Source: Sweltsa coloradensis (taxonomy: Eukaryota; Arthropoda; Insecta; Plecoptera; Chloroperlidae). From it: 64,000 nucleotides of DNA. The position numbers and the translations under genes are program-made. A model generated the notes under the pieces. The model was given only the letters and a program-made list of their open reading frames with translations, did no database searches and had not been told where the DNA came from. Every line of letters starts with the position of its first letter. The stretch's first letter is position 1. Where the stretch lies: contig JAMZAV010002236.1 of assembly GCA_024449915.1 (NCBI GenBank), positions 36,843-100,842 of the forward strand. Reading direction: 5' to 3'. This document shows positions 48,901 through 59,037 of this stretch, piece after piece.

Positions 48901-51900
48901 GAGAACTGCCACCTCGAAAGTGTTTCATACCAAAGGAAACAGTAATTGCATACACATGCTATTGTGTTGTATTGTATCTAATAATAATAATACACCTTTA
49001 TTGATTTATACATAGTACAAATATAGGCAATGATACATACAATTAGTGATATAAAATAAACAATGGTAGGCCTATACAAACATAATGATGAAATATGAAG
49101 TTAATGGAAAACATTGAAATTAAGGAAGAACATACTAAATATGAAGCTAAGGAAAAACAATGTTAGGTATGATAAGTCATCAAAGAATTCATTAATTGAG
49201 TAATAAGATTTTGATAATAAGAATTCTTTGAGCTTGGTTTTGAAAGATATTGGTGATGATAATGTTTTTATATGAGTTGGAATTTTGTTATAAATAGTAA
49301 GGCAAAGATAGTGAGGACTTTTGGAATATAGGGACGTATTGTGAGAAGGAACATGGATTTTGGCTGATGAACGAGTTGAGTAGGAGTGAATGGTAAAGTT
49401 CTGGGGGAATAAGGATGCATTATTGGTGACGAATATGGCTGCTTGGTGAATAAGAGAGCAAGCAAGGGTAAGGATATTAAGGGCAGGAAATAAACTTCTG
49501 CATGACCTCAGTCTAGAGGCCCCAGCAATGATACGAACTGCTCGCTTTTGCAGTATGAAAATTCGTTTTGCCTGGGGCGAGGCCCCCCAGAACAAAATAC
49601 CGTACGAAATATGAGAATGAATCAGGGCATGGTAAGAAAGCTTAAGGGAGAGAGGGCCGACAATCTTCTTTAATCTTCTCAGAACAAAACAACCACTCTT
49701 GATTTTAGATGCTACATTGTCTACATGAGGTGACCACTCTAATAAATCGGAAAGCGTAATACCTAAGAGCTTAACTGTAGAAGCACGAGCTATGCTTGAT
49801 TCATCGATTCGGATAAGGGGGCTTAATTGAAGAGAGGGCAACTTGGTGTGAAAATGTAAGTAAGTTGTTTTGGAAGGTTGGAGAGAAAGGAGATTATCAG
49901 AGCAATAATTGGACATAGTAGATGCCTGCTTATTACATTCTTGAGTGAGTTGTAGAAGTTCATTTTTGGGGGCCGTTAATAAGTGACTAGAGTCATCAAC
50001 ATACTGCGATAAAATTCCAAAATCAAATGCATCTGGCAGGTCATTCACATAAAGAAGAAAGAAAGTGGGAGCCAGAATAGTACCTTGGGGTACCCCACTG
50101 AGAAGGGATTGAGGGGCAGAAAGGTTTACTGTGATCTTGTTATGCTTAGCGGAACGTATCTCAACAACTTGGTTGCGATTTGATAAAAATGAAGAGATCC
50201 AACTATTAGCGATACCCCTTATTCCTAGACTTTCAAGCTTGAAAAGAAGAATTTGGTGATCAATGGTGTCAAACGCATGTATGTATGTATGTATGTATGT
50301 ACAGACAGACGTCAATTTCATTCAAGAAATATTGGGAGTAGGCTTTAAAAGTATTAAAAGTCTCCTAATTGCCATTACAAAACTTTTGTGCTCGTTTTGA
50401 GTCCGCGTGCATTTCTGGGCTGCAAAAGTATCGCATTGGACCGGCCGGACTCTGTAGTCGCTGCTGGCCCAATGGTTAGAGTACGCGCCAAAGCTTGTTG
50501 TTAAGAGGATGGAATAATGAAAATATTAAGCCATTTTTTAATAATGTGTTGAATATTTTGGATGTTCTACGACACATTTAGTGAAAGAAAGTATGGTTTT
50601 TTGCTCCTCACCTACCATGTTAGAAGATAGGAAATTCCATCTCATTAAAAATTAAAATGATGATTCCTTAAAATTTAATTCGGGAACATACTTTCTTCTA
50701 TGGCAATTATTAAAAAGCACACTTTCAGCAATAGCGTATGTGAATTGTGGGCAGATCTGAAATAAGGTCAGTTATGATGGAGCCACTTTAATTACAAAAT
50801 AGTATATAGGCCTATATGTAGGCCCTATTAATAGTATCATACATACATACATACATACATACATACATACATACATACATACATACATACATACATACAT
50901 ACATACCATACTAAATAATAAAATACCATAATGACCATGTCACTAACAAATAGCCTAATCATCTTTCATCACAATTGTCTGATTTGTCTGATCTTATTAA
51001 TACAAAGGCCTACTGCCAAAAGCCAATGATACAGTACAAGTTAAAAATATTACATTATTAGGTAGGCCTACTTACTTGGATAAAAAGAAATGAATAAGAA
51101 GAACATTAATTTCCAAATTCAATTACTATTGTATTGTGATTCAATTGAAATATTCAAATATCAAACTCTACATTCACGTTTAAACTTTAAACGACTCACT
51201 CATCATACCTTTACAAAAATTCACTAAATATTTGCACCCCCTGACCGAACAGTTGACAGGTGAAGGACCAAAGTGGCCCAAAGTTACTAAATCTTTACTT
51301 ACAGTTACACTTAACTTTCACTCTGGCCTTATTGTATGTTTTGTTTCAGAATCATTTGGCCAGAACTACCCCGAGGAGTTTGATGGGTCTCTGGATTGCA
51401 TCTCGCTCGCCGTCACTTGTGCGTTTAATAAACGAGGCACCCTATTGGCAGTCGGTTGCAATGACGGACGAATTGTCATCTGGGATTTTCTTACGAGAGG
51501 AATCGCCAAGATAATTAGCGCCCATGTTCATCCGGTCTGTTCTTTGAGGTAAGGAGGTGCAGCATTATGCATTTTAAAGCAAAGCGTGATCAATGAGTGT
51601 ACACTTTACTGTTTATCTTGTAAACTGCAACTAAATCCCCCTGAAACTCACGTATACCGCTGGTTAGAGCAGATGGAGGGTTCGAAAGCTAGTGTAACGG
51701 CTTCGTTCTCCTTGACGTCTGCTCGGCAGTCCGGGTAAGTGGAGGAACCTATATGACTGTCAAAGTTACACCGTCCTGTCGGATGGGACGTTAAGCCGTT
51801 GGTCCCCTTGGTACTTTTCGAAAGGAGTAGGCTACGTGCCGGTACCGGGTTTCCCCTCCTCCCTTCTGTTCATACTTCATCCTCATCTATCACCACTCAT

Positions 51901-54900
51901 CGTCTCGATTATCCAAAGTGCATAAATATGAGACGTTAAGCAATATTCAATCAATCATTCAATCAATCAGCAACTAAACCCAGCGCAGCATTCAAGGTAA
52001 ATGATTGTGTTTTCGTCGTTAATGTTATCTATTCTTGAGTTTGTGACAGGAAAATGTTAGGCCTATTGTTTTACATGTGGTATTCTGTAAGCAACATTTT
52101 TATATTTAGGTCTAATAAAGTTTTACAATTAAAATGACAGTGTTTAATTTAGGCGTTTACATGACCACCAGGAATGACATCCCACCACTGCTATTGGTAC
52201 CAGGAGGCCTATAGTAGGTCTATTGTGTGGGCATATCTCCTGAATAGGCCTATCTGAATTTTGACACTCATAGTCTATCCGTTTGTGGTTGCATCGCATT
52301 AACAAATAATTTTGTTCTAATTTTTTCCTTTTTCCTTACCTTTTAGCCTACACAATACACATTTTAAAATTTGCAGTCCAGTTTGAATCAATTAGTGTGG
52401 GAAAGGCCAACTTGCTAGTTAAGTTTAGACTGGAGAAGGGTTGACTACTTGTCAACCCTTCTCCAATCCAAACTAATCCAATTTGAATTAATTTATTGTT
52501 ACGGTAGGGCTACTGTTCATTATTTTGGGTGTTTATTTTTTTTTGGGTACTGGTAGGCGAGGCATAGACTCTAGGTCTAATCACTAATCATTTTTTATTT
52601 TTTATTAACGAGAGAGATCAGCGACTGAGTTTTGCATCGGAACTCGGATGGGAATTCATTTTTATGTGCGTCGTCTGTCATTTGTGCTGGACCTATTTAA
52701 AATAATGAGATTTCATGAATAACATAATAGGCTGAAATAAGATCATGTTTAATTGAAAGTTTAATGAACTTCCCTATTGTTTTAACTTAAAACAACAATC
52801 TAGTCCAATGCCGCCACAACTTTGCAACTAGCTGAGCTTTACTTTGCCGTTTTCTTATTGACTGAATTGGATAAGAGGTTTAACCCTCATTCACACAACG
52901 GTCCTCCCGTTTCCTGTCGCCAGCTGGTCCCGCAACGGCCGCAAGTTGGTGAGCGCCTCCACGGACAACAACGTCTGCATCTGGGACATCCTGTCGGGCG
53001 AGTGTGAGCAGAAGTATCGCTTCCCGTCTCCAATCCTCAAGGTGCAGTACCACCCTCGCAACGACAAGGTGTTCCTGGTCTGTCCCATGCGCCACGCCGC
53101 CGTGCTGGTTGACACGGACGGGGAGCATCAGGTGGTGCCGCTTGACGACGATGTGAGTACCACCCTCGCAACGACAAGGTGTTCCTGGTCTGTCCCATGC
53201 GCCACGCCGCCGTGCTGGTTGACACGGACGGGGAGCATCAGGTGGTGCCGCTTGACGACGATGTGAGTGCCAGCCTGCGAGGACTAGGAACTAGCCCCTA
53301 CATAGAATAATCCAAAACCGTAGGAAACCGGTTTTCATTTCGTAAACCGGTTTTTCGATAATCCAAAAATCACTTTTTTTAAATTTGCCGCGCTTTCCCG
53401 CGCAACACAACTTACAAGGCGCATTCTCGTGTTCCCTACCACTGTGCACGCGGCGTTTTTCTTTCGTATTATAATGTCCTTTGTTCATGCCGCCAACTTG
53501 TGGCAGTGTGTTGAGTATGCCCCCCCCCCCCCCTCCTCCTGCCTTGCCACTGGCAATCTTCCAGAGATTATACTGTGTAAATAATTATCATTACTTCTGC
53601 TAGAAGTCAAAAGCTATCACCAGTGGTGATAATTGAAATTAAGCACATGCGAATAGAGATACTGCAGAGGCTGGTCTTTCCTTATCTTGTTCACTCGCCA
53701 GCATTCGGGCTCCCCTCCTGCCCCGCGACAACGCATCGTGACCTTGACTAGACTCTGACAAGATATAAAGCAGATACAAAATGATTATCCGGTTCGTAAC
53801 TAAAAATACTATTCGGTGTAGGCCTAGGCCCTACTAGGAACTATAGGCCTACGGGCCAGAATTTTATTGGAGAATTAGGGATGTACACGATAATCTATAT
53901 TTATTATTATCAATCGATAATAATATTGGATAAAATCTCTATGATCGATACGATAATCAAAAGTCATTTTTGATAATCAAAATATCAATATTTGGTTGAT
54001 TGAATAGGGAATATTCCACTTCCGCCAAATACTGTACGAATAGATTTTTTAGAAAAAGTATTTCGTCCCGATTACAAATATGTACTTTGTTTTTCCGTGA
54101 AATAATAATCCAGTGATTTACAGCCGTTTTAAAAGCAGCAGTTTTTTAAAGCGGCAAAAACGACTGTGACGTCAGAACTGTGTTGATCCAACGCCGTCTG
54201 GATAAACATACATCCAGACCAAAGATGTTGGAATAGTATTATAGTAGGATCGAGATATACATCAAGACGGCGGTGTTTTAAACAAAGCAGCGCCTAGCGT
54301 AGCCTACAGTAATGTAAACAGATGGCGGACATTTTACATTTAACGCCTAGCCGGAAAACGAGAAAAGTTGACATTGCAATCAAAAAACAAAACTGAAACA
54401 GTCCTAGGTCTAGGCCTAGACGTAGAAAATTATTTATAATACAACAGTCTAGGCCAATCGTTCCTGTAGGATATAGGCATTGGTATGTGAATACTAAAAT
54501 TACTCACTTGACAAGCCCTAGGCTTAACTTGCCAACCCTAGGCCTGCACGTTCATGTTCTGACACACATCCCGCACAAAAACCTTACTTTGATGACTTAT
54601 TAGTCATCAACGTCATCACTTTGATGACTAAAAGTCATCAAAGTAAGGTTTTTGTGCGGGATGTGTGTCAGAACATGAACGTGCAGGCCTAGGGTTGGCA
54701 AGTTAAGCCTAGGGCTTGTCAATTGTCAAGTGAATATATACAGAATACCATGATAGTCCTAGGCTATGCAAAAATTCAAGACAAAATGCTCGTTATTCTT
54801 TATCACAATGATCTCGCGAAATCTCCCTGTCACATACGAAAAAAGAAAAACAAAAGACGACGAAAATGTACATCCCTGTGGAGTTGTTTGTGTTGAGCGG

Positions 54901-57724
54901 ATGGGCGAGCACCGCCGTCTGTATGTAAATATGTACAAACATACGTACATTTAGTTTCCAATTGGCCTTGACTCAACACAGTTATGACGTAGTACCGTCC
55001 AAAGATGGCGCACGCTCGTTTTTGGCGCGCAAACTGGGGGTCCAATTTACTTCTTGTTTAAATTACACAAAAAACATTTTTTTTAAATAAAAAAAAGTGC
55101 AGTAACTATTAAGACATGAATAAGAATTAAAATAAAATATAAAATATCAAGTGGAATATTCCCTATTGTAATCGTCCCGAAACATGTAATTCGTATTTCC
55201 CGCTTGGGCAGACAGAAAGATAGGTCACAAGGTGTCTTAGTCTTACTCGAGATTTATGATTGGGAGCGAACTTAGCTGATAGCTAGGGACCCCAAAATTT
55301 CGCGAATGGTTTTAGGCGAAATTTTCCAGAATGTGATGAAACACATTTTTGTGGACAAATTAACCACTCTGGACCCTTAAAACGTCAAGAAACGTTTGCG
55401 AATGGAGCAAAATTAGACTGTTTTTACTTTAAAGGCAAAATACAGCCAGTTCTCTTGTTTTTCGCAAAATTTGGGCAAAATCAGCATTTTCCCCCATTTT
55501 CCAAGTATTTTCTATCTTCTCGCGAGAAAATACGCCACTAAAACAGCTGGTGAGCTACTGGTGACGTCACACCAACTGCACAACAAAACACAAACAAATA
55601 CAAACTTTAGAAACATTGTTTCTTGATCTACGAAGTACCAACATTTGAAACTTAACAACGGCAAAAACGGCGGGAAATAAAAATACGCAAAATTTGAAAA
55701 ATATAGTTGGAAAAAATTGAATTTATTAGGTGAAATGGAGCTTTTATTTTGAGTTTTTATAGCCCTACTGAAATTAAAGATTTTTTATAACGTAATGAAG
55801 ACTTTTTATTTGTTATTTTCCAGGGTAGGTCCCTACTGATAGCTGGAGGCAAAAACACAGACAGGATGAAGTGAAGTGGCATTAGATTGTATGGTTTTGA
55901 ATTCCATTTACCACATTTGAGATTTCATCTATGTCTAAACGGGCTTGAATTTTTTATTAGTAATACCAATATTATTATCAATTAGTAGAGGTAGGCCTAA
56001 TGAGAAATGGTGATATAAAAATCCAAATTTCGTTTTATAAAACCCAAATTAAGAGTTTTTCGCGATTTCATTTAAATGGTCAAAAACATAGGGCTATACT
56101 AAAAAAAAAAAAAAATTCATTATTGAAAATTAAAAAAAATCCCTTTAAGTCTTTTAAGTAGGGATGACATAGGCCAAAATTCCAATAAGTTAGAATCGAT
56201 CATTGTGACACAAATCTATTCAGAATCGATTCCCAAGCAAATAAATATTTGTATGCACTATTATTTTGGTGGACTATTGCCGCGGTTTCCGTGATAAGCT
56301 TCGTCATTTTGGCGGTCTATTTCCGTGGAGCCCGTGACGTCACGAAACGATGTACCGCCCGCTGCGCGCGTAAAGTTCGGTCTGGACCGGCACCTACACC
56401 AAAATTCACAAAAATTCTGGACCGGCACCTCCACCAACCCCCCACATTTTGAGCACTAAAATGTAAAATTTCGCGAGTTAATTCGCGTTTTTACCAGTTG
56501 TATACAATTTTGTTCGTTATTTCGCGATATACACGAGATTTCGCGAAATTCGCGTTTTGAAAATGTGTTTTTTCCATCTCTAAATGATGTAATTCGTCGA
56601 CAATATTACATTTTAGGCAATAAAATGGATATTTAAAAAAATTCGCGAATTTCGTTATCACCATTTTTCACTACCTCTATCAATTATATTTAACCATTTC
56701 GATAATCTATGAAAAAAGTATTGTTGTGCACGACTACAAATTTATAATTATGGTCAAAAGTAATTATTATACACAAACGGCAAAGTTCTCGTTGGTTCAA
56801 GGACACCCAGGGAACTACTAGTATTTGACTTGTATTTGTTTCTTTCAGTTTGACCTAAACATCGTGGCATCGTTTGATCGCCGGGGTCAGTATGTCTACA
56901 CCGGCAACGCAAAGGGCAAAGTTCTCGTGTTGTCCGCACAGAGTTTGGAAATCAAGGCCTCGTTCAAGGTCACCCAGGGAACCACCAGCGCGACGGCAGT
57001 CAAGAGCATCGAGTTCGCACGTCGAGGCGAGTAAGTACGACAAAGTACATAAAAAATCCATCAATGTTCCACAAAACCTAACCCAACAGACAAATTTGGC
57101 CATCCATGTGTAGCATTTATATGAAAGCAGGGTGTGATTTATTTTTATTTTATAAAAACAAAATCATGATTTTAATCATATGTTTTGATTTTAAAAAAAA
57201 TCAGGTTTCTATTGATTTAAATCAATATTATCAGTGTTTCAAAACTTGTGAAGTTAGTGAGCGGATCAAATACTTCACAAGCGTTCCAGAAAATCTAATT
57301 GAAGTTTTTTGTTAAGGAAAACTTTGCATGTAGCCAGTTAAAACTCTAGTGTTTGAAGCCCCAAAAGAAGATGCACTTGATTAAATAAACCCTGCTTGAA
57401 AGGTAAATGTAGTTGACGGCACCCCTAGCTCTGACCTGTGGTCGTTCCAGCTGCCTTCTGGTGAACACCGCCGACCGGGTGATCCGCGTGTACGACAGCG
57501 CCGAGGTGCTGACGTGCGGCATGGACGGCGAGCCGGAGCCGCTGCAGAAGCTACAAGACCTGGTCAACAAGACGATGTGGAAGAAGTGTTGCTTCTCTGG
57601 CGACGGGGAGTACATCTGTGCTGGGTCCGCCAGGCAGCACGCGCTCTACGTCTGGGAGAAGAGCGTGGGCAACCTGGTCAAGATACTGCACGGTACCAAG
57701 GGAGAGCTGCTGCTAGACGTGGTG
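42985..57724 (+). CDS. RBBP5: Retinoblastoma-binding protein 5, first five coding exons (partial)
   Basis: RBBP5 is a core subunit, with WDR5, ASH2L and DPY30, of MLL/SET1 histone H3K4 methyltransferases in the nucleus. Exons: 42985-43003 (MNLELL plus one base, donor GTAAGT), 51350-51548 ([24 protein letters not shown]), 52924-53152 ([30 protein letters not shown]), 56849-57030 ([26 protein letters not shown]) and 57451-57724 ([53 protein letters not shown]). They join as 903 nt, 301 codons, with no phase conflict, and cover the WD40 propeller blades up to the LLLDV-WHP position of the family. The ATG is chosen because [16 protein letters not shown] is the family N-terminus. The last blade and the acidic C-terminal WDR5/ASH2L-binding tail are beyond the window. 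Exon 3 is followed by a duplicated copy of its end (53156-53265). Confidence 0.96.
43362..43470 (+). repeat. Local duplicate of 44993-45078 in RBBP5 intron 1
   Basis: Both share GCCCAGTTCACRTAAAGT, a following GTACC/GTACT, AGAAGCAG, AAGCATAG and GGGAACACATA in the same order. Diverged, direct orientation. Confidence 0.6.
43511..44114. mobile_element. Fold-back/TIR element, 604 bp, in RBBP5 intron 1
   Basis: Ends TAGGGTTACCATA and TATGGTAACCCTA are a perfect 13 bp inverted pair; AAAAAAGAGGACAT lies inside both ends in direct orientation. The end sequence fits hAT, but the flanking 8-mers (CTATAGGG and GTATCTAG) do not match, so the class is unproven. Confidence 0.65.
44447..44937. mobile_element. 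MITE-like element with CTCGAGCCGAGTCCGGACT ends
   Basis: ATTACC followed by TTTATCACTCGAGCCGAGTC at the left returns inverted at 44901-44937. Further copies of GAGTCCGGACT/GAGTTCG words lie inside (44820-44900). No target duplication fixed. Confidence 0.65.
45880..45922 (+). repeat. Poly-A run
   Basis: An uninterrupted run of about 29 A between 45893 and 45920 in intron 1. No element end was identified on either side. Confidence 0.7.
46097..46804. mobile_element. hAT-like MITE, 708 bp
   Basis: Starts CAGGGCTCAAAAATT and ends AAATTTGTCAAGCCCTG. Repeated GGGCAACT and CCCGGGC words lie near both ends. The flanks ATCAGATA and AGATAATT share only AGATA, so the duplication is weak. Confidence 0.55.
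47350..48250 (+). mobile_element. Helitron/Helentron-like element, copy H7, nested
   Basis: Starts TTGGATGAGCGTAGCGAGCG and ends CATCCAACAACGCGCCT...GCGTTTGCAAAACTTCCTAG followed by TT. It is interrupted in turn by the Q repeat at 47692-47940. It lies inside an opposite-strand copy of the same family. Confidence 0.78.
47692..47940 (-). mobile_element. Short retroposon-like repeat Q, copy 3
   Basis: Inverted relative to copies 1 and 2. It sits inside H7 between two copies of ACCTTTA (47685-47691 and 47941-47947). Only one of these is present in uninterrupted family members, so this is a 7 bp target duplication. The tail (TTTA)n on the minus strand marks the 3' end. Confidence 0.8.
48975..50300 (-). 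mobile_element. LINE fragment with near-intact reverse transcriptase, 5' truncated
   Basis: One open frame reads on the minus strand from about 50276 to 49101, with no stop. It encodes [33 protein letters not shown] and [10 protein letters not shown]. The catalytic box is QYVDDS, with YVDD instead of the usual YADD. Then come [15 protein letters not shown] and the C-terminal [11 protein letters not shown] and LQKRAVRII. These blocks are of the CR1/Jockey-like type. The 5' end stops exactly at a (CATA)n run at 50277-50300, so the first 15 or so residues of the long frame are flank. The 3' end has AATAAAGGTG followed by (TTA)n near 48975. Endonuclease is missing. Confidence 0.88.
50460..50500 (+). 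other. tRNA-like head fragment
   Basis: GGCCCAATGGTTAGAGTACG resembles the D-arm/A-box part of tRNA-derived SINEs. No B box follows within tRNA distance, so it is not a tRNA gene. Confidence 0.4.
50838..50906 (+). repeat. (ACAT)n microsatellite
   Basis: About 17 perfect tetranucleotide units. Confidence 0.98.
51643..51970 (+). mobile_element. tRNA-derived SINE in RBBP5 intron 2
   Basis: A box TGGTTAGAGCAGATGG and B box GGGTTCGAAAGC at the 5' end, then a core with GTCCTGTCGGATGGGACGTT and AAGCCGTTGGTCCCCTT, and a tail of (AATC)n words at 51945-51970. The GGATGGGACGTTAA core is widespread in invertebrate tRNA-SINEs (known-family recall). Confidence 0.82.
53046..53265 (+). repeat. RBBP5: 110 bp tandem duplication of RBBP5 exon 3 end with donor
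   Basis: 53046-53155 and 53156-53265 are identical except for the last base or two. Each ends in GACGACGATGTGAGT, so two 5' splice sites lie 110 bp apart (GT at 53153 and 53263). Use of the first keeps the RBBP5 frame; use of the second would add 110 nt and shift the frame. Either a true micro-duplication or an assembly duplicate. Confidence 0.93.
53877..54002 (+). mobile_element. Possible left end of a hAT element, right end not found
   Basis: TAGGGATGTACACGATAATC with AATCGATAATAA words resembles the end of element C, but no inverted partner was found before 57 kb. Confidence 0.3.
54003..55167. mobile_element. TIR element with 19 bp ends and a giant inner hairpin
   Basis: AATAGGGAATATTCCACTT at 54003-54021 returns inverted at 55149-55167. 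The end contains the palindrome GGAATATTCC. No clear target duplication. The body includes the 90 bp arm hairpin at 54509-54721. The region sits in RBBP5 intron 3. Confidence 0.7.
54509..54721. repeat. Perfect 90 bp inverted repeat with 33 bp spacer
   Basis: Arms 54509-54598 and 54632-54721 are exact reverse complements (TGACAAGCCCTAGGCTTAAC ... ACCTTACTTTGATGACTT). The spacer itself folds (TTAGTCATCAA against TTGATGACTAA), so almost the whole 213 bp can form one hairpin. Confidence 0.93.
55284..55835. mobile_element. hAT-type element D, 552 bp
   Basis: Ends TAGGGACC and GGTCCCTA with a perfect 8 bp target duplication, CTGATAGC, at 55276-55283 and 55836-55843. TTCGCGAA-like words inside. Non-autonomous. 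Confidence 0.85.
55986..56679. mobile_element. hAT-type element, 694 bp, next to element D
   Basis: Ends TAGAGGTAG and CTACCTCTA, with GAAATGGTGATA and TATCACCATTTTTC inside them. Flanks TCAATTAG (55978-55985) and TCAATTAT (56680-56687), 7 of 8 matching. Internal TTCGCGATTTC words are shared with element D. Confidence 0.8.
56769..56818 (+). pseudogene. RBBP5: Decayed partial copy of RBBP5 exon 4 in the preceding intron
   Basis: GGCAAAGTTCTCGTTGGTTC and TTCAAGGACACCCAGGGAAC match exon 4 at 56914-56928 and 56963-56985, with the intervening 34 bp deleted. It lies 30 bp upstream of the exon 4 acceptor. Confidence 0.75.
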
Positions 57725-58240
57725 GTGAGTAAGGCTGGGCTATGACTAGGGGCACAGATTAATGGTGTTTTCAAATTCAAAATATCGGTGTTTTCAAACC
57801 TTCAAAACGGTGAATATAACCAAAGAAACACACTTTCAGCGGTGTTTTCAAAATCATTTTTTTAACTTTACATGGGATTTTACAAAGGATTTGATGTACT
57901 TGGGAAAATTTTTAAGGCTGATTTATAATTTGAGGGTCATGCAGAGTAACCAAAAGCAAAAGTAGGTCAATAATGATTGAAATAATTGCATTTGGCTGTA
58001 GGCCTACCCGTACCTACAACGACAAAGAATATCGCATTGTTGTGCCTTTTTCTCTAGTCCACGCCTTCATCAACCATAAACCAGCCTTTTGAAGAAAAAC
58101 AATGAAAAAGTAGCTTTGGTACTACGGTTTTAGATTTAATGTAGTCCCGGTACAGGTCAAAATTGTATTGACTAAAAAATGCATCTTTGGTAGGGGCCTA
58201 CCAATATTATGGATTTAGTTAGGCCTAATGTAAAAATACT
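57725..58240. other. RBBP5 intron 5 start, no feature
   Basis: AT-rich intron. The next RBBP5 exon (encoding the WHP-containing segment) was not found in the remaining 6.2 kb. Confidence 0.55.
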
Positions 58241-59037
58241 TAAGATCGTCGGCAAGTTGTCATGAAAGCAACATTCTCCTTTTCTATTCGTAGTCTCATC
58301 TGCAAGAATGCCGACCTTCTTGCCAGCTAATGTTTTCCTCAAACTTTCTTCTTCTCTTTCACGAACTTGGTACTCGCAGTAGGCAAATCACCAGCACCTA
58401 AAACAGGATATAAATAGCAGTTAGCTAATTGTGGGAGCCTAAAAATAGAAAAAAACAGGCCTAGGCCCTACCCTAGGCTACTGAAAGATTGTCACCGTTT
58501 TGTAGGGGCCTAGGCCTAGGGGGCCTGGAGCCTGGGCCTAGGGAGTCTAGGCCTAGGCCTAGGGTTAGGATAGACCTAGGCCACTAGCTAACAGTAAAAT
58601 AATGAATTCATTTTGAGGCCTAGGGCCTACGCCTAGGCCTAGGCCAAGTGTTGATTAAGAATAAATCCCTTACCTCTCATATACTTGTTCATCCACGCGC
58701 CTAAGTGTGGGTTGTCAATTTTCTCCAGGGGAATATTCGCTTTCAGAAACGCCCAACATGTATCCATGATGAATTCCTTCTTGTCGTCTTTCGTCTTTTT
58801 TGCCTGTTGAAGCGTGTGTTCCAACGTTAGCTGCCGTTTCCTGCCAGCCTCCAATTTCTTGCGTTTGTGCACGGCGCTTTCCTGACAGTGCTTGTCACAT
58901 GAATCTTTTCGTTTCCAATCGATTCGTGCATAACAGTACGAACACATCATAATTTCTTTTTTCTTGTCTGTGATTATAAAACCATCATTCTTGTATTCAT
59001 TCTCTCTTGATTGAATAGAAACCGGGATTCGAGGCAT
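58240..59037 (-). pseudogene. CGGBP1/hAT-transposase-like gene, two exons, frameshift in exon 2
   Basis: Exon 1 (59037-58674, donor GTAAGG) starts MPRIPVSIQSRENEY and has a BED-type zinc finger (MMCSYCYARIDWKRK, then HCQESAVHKRKK: C-x2-C ... H-x5-H). It ends with LKANIPLEKIDNPHLGAW, the same block as human CGGBP1 (ANIPLEKADHP). Exon 2 (from 58397, acceptor TTTTAG) continues in phase with AGDLPTASTKFVKE. After a one-base frame change near 58345 it reads SLRKTLAGKKVGILADETTN, the first catalytic-Asp motif of hAT transposases (DET/STD). So this is either a domesticated hAT-derived DNA-binding gene with a sequencing or mutational frameshift, or the head of a dead hAT transposase. It lies antisense in an RBBP5 intron. 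No terminal repeats of its own were identified. Confidence 0.72.
58480..58650. repeat. TAGGCC-rich cluster
   Basis: Dense overlapping GGCCTA hexamers (CCTAGGCCTAGGG words). It lies inside the intron of the CGGBP1-like gene. Confidence 0.85.

Noticed and set aside
53037..53266. Frames continuing through the RBBP5 duplicate
   Set aside because: The duplicate shifts the frame; the product after 53152 is not RBBP5-like and the exon 4 phase requires the first donor.
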